Assembly: GCA_964418385.1 (NCBI GenBank)
Contig: CAYQLH010000034.1
Location: 1-9,763, forward strand
Source of the DNA: RGIG2560 sp964418385
GTDB taxonomy: Bacteria > Patescibacteriota > Microgenomatia > UBA1400 > PJMF01
Reading direction: 5' to 3'
DNA length: 9,763 nt
A program made the translations under genes and the position numbers. Positions 5,250 to 9,763 of the stretch are shown in pieces (positions within the stretch are counted from its first letter, which is position 1; the number at the start of each line of letters is the position of its first letter). Below the pieces are notes generated by a model, which was not told where the DNA came from, ran no database searches, and saw nothing but the letters and a program-made list of their open reading frames with translations.

Positions 5250-6842
5250 CTAAATCTGGATTTGTGCTTCTCCACTCGCCTGCGCGCGCCAAATCTGGAG
5301 ATTCTCGCCCACCGTCTCCAAATATTCTGCTCGCGCAAAATCCGGGTTTTGCCCGCGCCAACGACTGAAAAAATCATTGTCCTCTTGCGGATTGTGCAAA
5401 ATATAAAACGTCGCCGCCGCGCTCGCTTCAGGCAACGGCAAACGTTCCAACCATTCCTGCTTACCAGGCACGTACACGATCTCTCCCGGCTGATACGCAA
5501 ACTCCACCGGCAGCACCTCCCCGCGCACCAACGCTCGCCGCAAAATCTCATACTGCCAAGCAAAATCATAAATCCACGGCTCATAAACGTACACCCGGAT
5601 CGGCTGCCCCGCACTTTCAGCCAGCACCCGCGCCCACACGGTCTCCAACTGGTGATAATGGACATCGATTTTCGTCACGTCCTGCCACCAAAATTCCCGC
5701 GCCAAAACCGTTACCAGGCCCACCAGATACAGCGCCCGCCAGCACCACTGCCAAGATTGATTTTGAGCGTCAATCACCCCAGCCACCAAAATCACCGCCG
5801 CCGGCATCATGCCCAGCAAGTACCAGAGATTAAAATGCAAAAAACAGAAACCCAAAAGTGGCACCACTATAAAAACCAAGGCTTCAGCCGCCAATTCTGG
5901 CAATTTACTCTGCCGGCGAATAATCTTCCAGGCAAAAACGCCCACCCCCAGCAGCAAACTCACCACTATCAGCAATGTCAAAAATGACGTGAACCCAGGC
6001 CAATACAAATCTGGCAGTACCGCCGTTTTAATCTCTCCCACGCTCTTGCTCACCACCTCGCTCACCCGAACCCAGCCAAGGGTATCGTCCTTATCACCAC
6101 CTTGCGTCACGTAAGCGATCACCGCTCGCGTTTCTAGCCAATCATGACGCATTTCAAAAAGTAATTGCGGCACAAATGGTAACACAAAGCCGAGTGCTGT
6201 CCAAAATATCACTTTAATATTTATTATAAGTCTTTCTATTAACCAACATATTAAAATTATTATAGGATAAAATATTGCATAAGCACTCGAAAAATGGAAA
6301 CCCAGTGATGCCAGTAAGCCAAAAAGTAGCGCGCGCTGCCAAGTCAACTTTTTATCACGCGCACTGTAGTGCAGCAAAATCATCAACCCCCAAGAAACAA
6401 GCGTCAAAGGAAACGGGTTCCACGCCGACGTGCTCACTGTCAGCCACAGTGTTCCCGCTGTCACTATAGTGGCGGCAGTCTTGCCAAAAAAGTGATAAAC
6501 CAAAACTATCTGGACCAGTGCCAAAATCACCATCCCCCACACTGCCGCCGCCGGCGACCAGCCACCCACAAGGTAACAGCCCAACAAAAAGTAATACCAA
6601 GCTGGCCCAAAGTAAAGCCCCGGAATTGACGTCCACGGCCCCACTAGTTTGGGCGTTTTGTGCAACCACATCTCCAAAACGTTGAGCGCGTCTTTGCCGT
6701 GATCAAAACTAAACGCAAAAGCGTGATGGGTCACGTACCAACCCCGGCTTAATAATGCCACAATAAGTAAAAATATAAGATACCAATTCTTCTTACAATA
6801 AATACCTATAATATTTAATATTTCTGATACTTTATTCTTCAT
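5250..6842 (-). CDS. polytopic membrane glycosyltransferase (GT39/ArnT-like, GT-C fold)
   Basis: A 530-aa membrane protein with about ten or more hydrophobic segments (for example 21-34, 76-94, 98-118, 122-135, 145-158, 170-200, 208-227, 281-304, 319-357, 367-380) and a soluble C-terminal part of about 145 residues. The first outside loop carries FSFDHGKDAL (44-53), whose acidic residues (D47, D51) occupy the place of the catalytic/metal-binding acids of GT-C enzymes. PWTSIPGLYFGPAWYYF follows at 69-85 and LFEMRHDWLETRA at 228-240. Such proteins move a sugar from a polyprenyl-phosphate donor to an extracytoplasmic acceptor; donor and acceptor are unknown here. The start at 6842 is preferred because GGGAG precedes it, and the longer start at 6905 would overlap the divergent gene and add a charged 21-residue tail. 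The first 30 codons and a stretch near 6205-6265 are much more AT-rich than the rest. Confidence 0.85.
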   Translation of the reverse strand: MKNKVSEILNIIGIYCKKNWYLIFLLIVALLSRGWYVTHHAFAFSFDHGKDALNVLEMWLHKTPKLVGPWTSIPGLYFGPAWYYFLLGCYLVGGWSPAAAVWGMVILALVQIVLVYHFFGKTAATIVTAGTLWLTVSTSAWNPFPLTLVSWGLMILLHYSARDKKLTWQRALLFGLLASLGFHFSSAYAIFYPIIILICWLIERLIINIKVIFWTALGFVLPFVPQLLFEMRHDWLETRAVIAYVTQGGDKDDTLGWVRVSEVVSKSVGEIKTAVLPDLYWPGFTSFLTLLIVVSLLLGVGVFAWKIIRRQSKLPELAAEALVFIVVPLLGFCFLHFNLWYLLGMMPAAVILVAGVIDAQNQSWQWCWRALYLVGLVTVLAREFWWQDVTKIDVHYHQLETVWARVLAESAGQPIRVYVYEPWIYDFAWQYEILRRALVRGEVLPVEFAYQPGEIVYVPGKQEWLERLPLPEASAAATFYILHNPQEDNDFFSRWRGQNPDFARAEYLETVGENLQIWRAQASGEAQIQI

Positions 6843-6876
6843 CTCTCTCCCGTCTAGACTCGAGCGCAACTTGTGG

Positions 6877-6882
6877 TATAAT
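6877..6882 (+). promoter_or_regulatory. -10 promoter box of the plus-strand glycosyltransferase gene
   Basis: TATAAT within the extended context TGTGGTATAAT ends 7 bases before the ATG at 6890, again implying a leaderless mRNA. TAGACT at 6855-6860, 16 bases upstream, matches 4 of 6 bases of the -35 consensus. The minus strand of the same site reads GATTAT (4 of 6, including the key second A and last T), which would place a divergent start about 30 bases before the ATG at 6842. A shared bidirectional -10 is possible but unproven. Confidence 0.7.
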
Positions 6883-6889
6883 CGCTCAT

Positions 6890-8614
6890 ATGCGCCGGCG
6901 AACATTTTTGTTATTATACCTCATGATCTGCATCTTCGCAGCAGTAATTCGTTTCTCTGGTTTAGGACAACTCCCCACCGGCACTTATTGGGACGAAATC
7001 GCCATCCTCGCCGATGCCAAAAAAGTCGCACTCACTGGCACCGATTTACACGGTCTTTCGCCCTGGCACCTCATTTACCCCTCATACGGAGATTACAAAC
7101 TCGCTCCCTACATCTGGGCAGTCATTCCCTTTGTCCGCCTTTTGGGTGCGACGCCCACCGCCTTGCGCTTCCCTTCTGCCCTCGCAGGCTTAGCCACACT
7201 CCTGGCCGTCAGTGGTCTCGCTTATCTCTGGACAAAACGTTTTGCTCATCGCTCTCTCGCTCGCTTAGCAGCCCTCAGTGTTGCCTTGATCGTCGCCATT
7301 AGCCCCTGGAGTCTTCTTTTTTCTCGCACCGCCTTTGAAGGACATCTGGCTCAAGCTCTCCTCGGTCTCGCCGCCCTCGCTCTGACCGCCTTTTGGGAAG
7401 AAATCCCCTTTAAGCCCAGCAAAAACCGCTTTGCCCACGCGAGCATGCTCATCTTGGCAGGCGTTCTAGGCGGTTTTGCTTTTTGGACCTATTTTTCTGT
7501 CCGTTTCGTCTGGCCATTTGTCGCTGGTTTTATTTGTCTCTACTACTGTCTCGCCACTCGCCAACACCACCGTTTTTTCATGGCTCTTGGCACACTCGCG
7601 GTCATTTTTACCTTGATGCTCATTCCCATGAGCCGCGATCCTTCCTATCAAGTTTCCAACGATCTCCGCCTGGGAACCGCTTCTATCCTCAACGATCCCA
7701 CACTCCCCCACTTCGTCAACGCCCAACGTCTCGCCGCCGGCAACAATCTCCTCTCACGCCTGATCTACACCCAAAAACTCGCTCAAGCTCAACGTCTCGC
7801 CGTCAACTATTCACGTCATTTAGATTTTGCTTACCTTTTCTTGCACGGCGACGCCAATCTCCGCCACTCTACCGGTTTCACCGGACTATTTTACCTCTGG
7901 TGCGCCCCGCTGCTTATCATCGGCATCGCTTTTCTTGCTCGTCGCGATTACCATCTTGCTTTCGTCATCCTCGCCTGGTGGCTGATCGCCCTTTTGCCTG
8001 CCAGCGTCCCCACTACTGCCGTCCCTCACGCCTTACGCTCCCTCAACGCCTTGATTCCTGCTTGTCTTCTCATCGGCTGGGGCTTAACAGCATTTCTGCA
8101 ATTTATTTTTAATGCTATCAATAAATATAAAATAAGCAAATTGCACACAATTTGTCTCTATATTTTTCTTGCGCTTATTCCTCTCTACTCTCTCGCCCGT
8201 TTTGCCTGGTATTATACCCGCGTTTACCCCACGATCTCTGCCCCTCACTGGCAAGCTGCCAGCACTCGCCATGCCGCCATCCTCCACGAACAAAACGACC
8301 ATTTTGACACTCTTTACACTCTTGGTCTCGACCAATTCTTGTATCTGTGGTACATCGTCCACCCAGATTTTGACGTTCGCACCCTGCCCGCGTCAAAAGA
8401 TTACCGCTTTGCCACGCTTGACCACGTTCATTTTGACGCCCCCGCCGAGACCGACGACACCACTGGCCATATTTTTCTTCTCGGCATCGCTTCCCTGGTA
8501 CAAGATTATCTTGCCAACCACCCTCGACCCTACAGCGTTTTATACGACTATCAAGACGCCGGCGAGCACTATCTGGGCGTCGACCTCGAAGCCACCGCCA
8601 GCGCCGAGCCATAA
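6890..8614 (+). CDS. polytopic membrane glycosyltransferase (GT39/ArnT-like, GT-C fold)
   Basis: A 574-aa integral membrane protein. A first transmembrane helix (about 6-22) is followed by the outside loop GTYWDEIAILADA (31-43); the Asp35-Glu36 pair matches the DE motif of family 39 (PMT/ArnT) enzymes. PSYGDYKLAPYIWA (64-77) follows, and ISPWSLLFSRTAFEGHLA (137-154) is a block typical of bacterial GT39-like proteins. Further hydrophobic segments run to about residue 435, then a soluble C-terminal region of about 140 residues. The likely job is transfer of a sugar from a lipid-phosphate donor to an envelope glycan, lipid or protein outside the membrane; specificity cannot be read. It is divergent from another GT-C gene (47 bp between starts) but not closely similar to it, so this is probably not a recent duplication. 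Codons mostly end in C or T, giving a very pyrimidine-rich coding strand, except an AT-rich stretch at about 8098-8168. Confidence 0.86.
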   Translation: MRRRTFLLLYLMICIFAAVIRFSGLGQLPTGTYWDEIAILADAKKVALTGTDLHGLSPWHLIYPSYGDYKLAPYIWAVIPFVRLLGATPTALRFPSALAGLATLLAVSGLAYLWTKRFAHRSLARLAALSVALIVAISPWSLLFSRTAFEGHLAQALLGLAALALTAFWEEIPFKPSKNRFAHASMLILAGVLGGFAFWTYFSVRFVWPFVAGFICLYYCLATRQHHRFFMALGTLAVIFTLMLIPMSRDPSYQVSNDLRLGTASILNDPTLPHFVNAQRLAAGNNLLSRLIYTQKLAQAQRLAVNYSRHLDFAYLFLHGDANLRHSTGFTGLFYLWCAPLLIIGIAFLARRDYHLAFVILAWWLIALLPASVPTTAVPHALRSLNALIPACLLIGWGLTAFLQFIFNAINKYKISKLHTICLYIFLALIPLYSLARFAWYYTRVYPTISAPHWQAASTRHAAILHEQNDHFDTLYTLGLDQFLYLWYIVHPDFDVRTLPASKDYRFATLDHVHFDAPAETDDTTGHIFLLGIASLVQDYLANHPRPYSVLYDYQDAGEHYLGVDLEATASAEP

Positions 8615-8644
8615 AAAAGGCCCAGCTTTTTCACCAGCCAGGCC
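8612..8644 (-). terminator. intrinsic terminator of the 137-aa gene
   Basis: Minus-strand RNA forms GGCCUGGC / GCUGGGCC (8644-8637 with 8626-8619), an 8-bp stem including two G-U pairs with a 10-base loop, followed at once by UUUUUU (8618-8613). It lies 14 bases after the stop codon of the minus-strand gene. The U tract overlaps the TAA stop (8612-8614) of the convergent glycosyltransferase gene. On the plus strand the stem has two mismatches and no U tract, so it should act on the minus strand only. Confidence 0.75.
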
Positions 8645-8658
8645 AAAACTCTCCAACA

Positions 8659-9072
8659 CTACAAATACTTTTTGAGGAGTTTGTACGCCTCCCGCGGCGT
8701 AGCAGCGACAAAAACGCCGCCACCCGCAAAATAACTAATTGACGCAATCTCCGCCTGAGCAGGGAAAAGCGCCACAGTGACGCTTTTTTTGCCCGACTTT
8801 GGCAGATCAGAAAAGTTCAGTCGGGTCAGCTTTCCCTCAAAAGCGATCTCGGTAACTTGAAGATCTGCCTTTGCAGCCACCAAATCCCGCATGTCGCTAA
8901 TAATCTTTTCCTCGGTCTTAGCGAAACAAACACCGTTCGCCTCGACCAAAAAGACCTGTACCGTATAGCGCTCAGCGCCCTCAGCACAAACAGTCTGGAA
9001 CACCCATAGCAGCAACAAAACTGCTACCAACATGAGGTTCACAACCCAAACTTTCCTTGCAATCTTATCCAT
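8659..9072 (-). CDS. signal-anchored hypothetical protein, 137 aa
   Basis: I do not recognise the family. The N-terminus (MDKIARK then a hydrophobic run at about 8-28) is a signal peptide or membrane anchor. VCAEGA at 28-33 could be a signal peptidase I site, cutting after A30. The mature part (about 105 residues) is a mixed alpha/beta sequence with two cysteines near the N-terminal half (C29, C49) and a Gly-rich FAGGGVFVAATPREAYKLL block near the end. It is probably extracytoplasmic. AGAGGAG about 10-11 bases before the ATG is a good ribosome-binding site. The gene stands alone, with a consensus promoter about 100 bases upstream and its own terminator, so it is a complete monocistronic unit, possibly well expressed. 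Confidence 0.72.
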   Translation of the reverse strand: MDKIARKVWVVNLMLVAVLLLLWVFQTVCAEGAERYTVQVFLVEANGVCFAKTEEKIISDMRDLVAAKADLQVTEIAFEGKLTRLNFSDLPKSGKKSVTVALFPAQAEIASISYFAGGGVFVAATPREAYKLLKKYL

Positions 9073-9181
9073 TTAAACCAACTCTCCTCTTATCTTATTT
9101 GCAATGCTAAAGATCTCTCGCCACCGCTTCCACCCTGCAAATTGCTTTAATTTGATGGTAAAAGCAGTGTTAAGATAGCTT

Positions 9182-9210
9182 ATTATACCACATTATAGGC
9201 TATTTGTCAA
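9182..9210 (-). promoter_or_regulatory. perfect sigma70 consensus promoter
   Basis: The minus strand has TTGACA (9210-9205), exactly 17 bases of spacer, then TATAAT (9187-9182) with the extended motif TGTGG before it. All twelve consensus bases and the optimal spacing are met. Transcription should begin near 9175, giving a leader of about 100 nt before the ATG at 9072. No other gene lies between. The left end of the four-helix-bundle cassette begins 9 bases upstream of the -35. Confidence 0.85.
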
Positions 9211-9218
9211 GACCCAAT

Positions 9219-9238
9219 AAATTAAAAATTATAAATTA
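9219..9238 (+). repeat. left terminal inverted repeat of the cassette
   Basis: AAATTAAAAATTATAAATTA, followed by GAAATTAAAAAT. It is the exact reverse complement of 9632-9651. The low complexity allows chance matches, but 20 of 20 bases on both sides of one gene is unlikely to be chance. Confidence 0.85.
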
Positions 9239-9254
9239 GAAATTAAAAATCACC

Positions 9255-9611
9255 TCAGCGCTCATTGTTACGAACAGTGTTGATGGTAGCAATAATTATT
9301 CGTTTAAGTTCAACACAATCATTAATCATTGATTCACCCATATTTTTATCAATCAACTCAGATTTAATAAGTATCTGCAACCAATACTCTGTTTCCGCCG
9401 CTTCCTTAAGGGCAATAAAAAGCTTGGCAATAAAATCTGCTTTACTACTACCGTGAACTGCTTCATGCGCGTTAGCGCCAATAGAAGTTCCAGATCTAGT
9501 AATTTGCTTAGAAATAACAAACTCTTTCTGATTAACAAGCTCTTGACCTAGCCTGACAATTTTAACCGCGAAATCAACGGACTTATCCAAAAGCACATTC
9601 TTAGCGTACAT
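9255..9611 (-). CDS. four-helix-bundle protein (23S rRNA-IVP family)
   Basis: A 118-aa all-helical protein of the four helix bundle family (TIGR02436 / PF05635, formerly called S23 ribosomal protein). Diagnostic blocks are KSVDFAVKIVRL (10-21), ITRSGTSIGANAHEA (37-51), SSKADFIAKLFIALKEAAETEYW (55-77) and a last helix ending at VRNNER. The length is normal for the family. Solved members form homopentamers; their function is unknown, although the basic surface has led to proposals of nucleic-acid binding. The gene lies between inverted repeats, just downstream of tRNA-Ser on the same strand. The Shine-Dalgarno is odd: AGGA directly abuts the ATG, with GAGA a few bases further up. No promoter is obvious, so it may be read from the tRNA transcript. 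A functional role in this organism cannot be inferred. Confidence 0.9.
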   Translation of the reverse strand: MYAKNVLLDKSVDFAVKIVRLGQELVNQKEFVISKQITRSGTSIGANAHEAVHGSSKADFIAKLFIALKEAAETEYWLQILIKSELIDKNMGESMINDCVELKRIIIATINTVRNNER

Positions 9612-9631
9612 TCCTGTCTCTAATGAATTTT

Positions 9632-9651
9632 TAATTTATAATTTTTAATTT
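9632..9651 (-). repeat. right terminal inverted repeat of the cassette
   Basis: Exact reverse complement of 9219-9238. The AT-rich iterations (TAATTTCTAATTTCT) continue to about 9664, only 5 bases short of the tRNA CCA end at 9670. Confidence 0.85.
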
Positions 9652-9669
9652 CTAATTTCTCATTTAGTC

Positions 9670-9758
9670 TGGCGGAGGCACTGGGATTCGAACCCAGGAA
9701 CCAGAATATCCGGTACAGGTTAGCAACCTGTTGCAATTGGCCACTATGCGATGCCTCC
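9670..9758 (-). tRNA. tRNA-Ser(GCT), CCA encoded
   Basis: Reading the minus strand: acceptor GGAGGCA (9758-9752) pairs with TGCCTCC (9680-9674), then discriminator G and encoded CCA (9672-9670). The anticodon arm ACAGG-TTGCTAA-CCTGT gives anticodon GCT at 9724-9722, reading AGC/AGU serine codons. A long variable arm (CCGG-ATATT-CTGG) marks a class II tRNA, and the T arm CTGGG-TTCGAAT-CCCAG is perfect. All bases needed are inside the window; the promoter is not. The 3' end lies 5 bases from the AT-rich end of the four-helix-bundle cassette. Confidence 0.97.
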
Positions 9759-9763
9759 AATTT

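Larger units (their letters stand above)
9219..9651. mobile_element. putative four-helix-bundle (IVP-type) cassette
   Basis: A single gene (9255-9611) lies between AT-rich inverted repeats: 9219-9238 is the exact reverse complement of 9632-9651. Both ends also carry the variant AAATTAGAAATTAAAAAT, so the pairing can slip by a few bases, and the right-hand arm continues to about 9664. Related genes were first found as intervening sequences in 23S rRNA, bounded by complementary ends that fold into a stem. In some genomes they occur between genes with similar AT-rich ends, which suggests a small mobile unit with no known transposase. The interval also looks more AT-rich than its neighbours. No target duplication is evident. 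Confidence 0.6.

Noticed and set aside
6843..6905. Extended N-terminus of the minus-strand glycosyltransferase starting at 6905
   Set aside because: It would overlap the divergent gene and its promoter and would put a charged 21-residue tail before the signal-like start. The ATG at 6842 has a GGGAG ribosome site.
7483..8112. Open frame of 209 codons on the plus strand inside the glycosyltransferase gene
   Set aside because: Arg/Pro/Ser-rich composition typical of a frame-shifted reading of C-rich codons; the overlapping frame encodes the membrane protein.
5250..8614. The two glycosyltransferase genes as a recent inverted duplication
   Set aside because: Their sequences share only general GT-C features. 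N-terminal motifs (FDHGKDAL versus YWDEIAIL) and lengths differ.

Overview
The window looks like a piece of a compact bacterial chromosome, most probably from a Candidate Phyla Radiation (Patescibacteria) lineage. This is inferred from gene families and habits, not from a marker gene. The signs are large multi-membrane GT-C glycosyltransferases with an FxFDxGxDAL-type N-terminus, a divergent thymidylate synthase of a type I associate with CPR genomes, a four-helix-bundle (23S-IVP family) gene inside AT-rich inverted repeats, very short intergenic spaces, and start codons sitting only 7-9 bases after a TATAAT-like box (leaderless mRNA). Composition is mixed, with fairly GC-rich genes and AT-rich patches. 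The given strand appears to be C-rich in genes of both orientations.

Layout. (1) 1-2020: an fkbM-type methyltransferase and an AI-2E-family permease, both on the minus strand, overlapping by 35 bp and read from one leaderless promoter at about 1860. The pair is bracketed by an exact 55-bp direct repeat (1-55 and 1966-2020). Each repeat copy contains the stop codon of the minus-strand gene that ends there. (2) 2016-3356: glyA (serine hydroxymethyltransferase), minus strand, with a Shine-Dalgarno site. (3) 3357-3535: divergent intergenic region. (4) 3536-5241, plus strand: a 106-aa unknown protein, a divergent thymidylate synthase and a HIT-superfamily protein with a GalT-like HxHxQ motif. GlyA makes 5,10-methylene-tetrahydrofolate, the one-carbon donor for thymidylate synthase, so regions 2 and 4 together look like a thymidylate/one-carbon module. 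(5) 5250-8614: two divergent polytopic membrane glycosyltransferases of the GT39/ArnT type with start codons only 47 bp apart, probably for cell-envelope glycan assembly. (6) 8612-9210, minus strand: a small signal-anchored protein of unknown function with a perfect sigma70 consensus promoter, a leader of about 100 nt and an intrinsic terminator. (7) 9219-9651: a four-helix-bundle gene in AT-rich terminal inverted repeats, a probable small mobile cassette. (8) 9670-9758, minus strand: tRNA-Ser(GCT) with encoded CCA.

No CRISPR array, rRNA, transposase or integrase is visible. The items most worth a second look are the stop-codon-containing 55-bp repeat, the thymidylate synthase that lacks two of the usual phosphate-binding arginines, the leaderless promoter set, and the four-helix-bundle cassette inserted between a tRNA and a perfect promoter.
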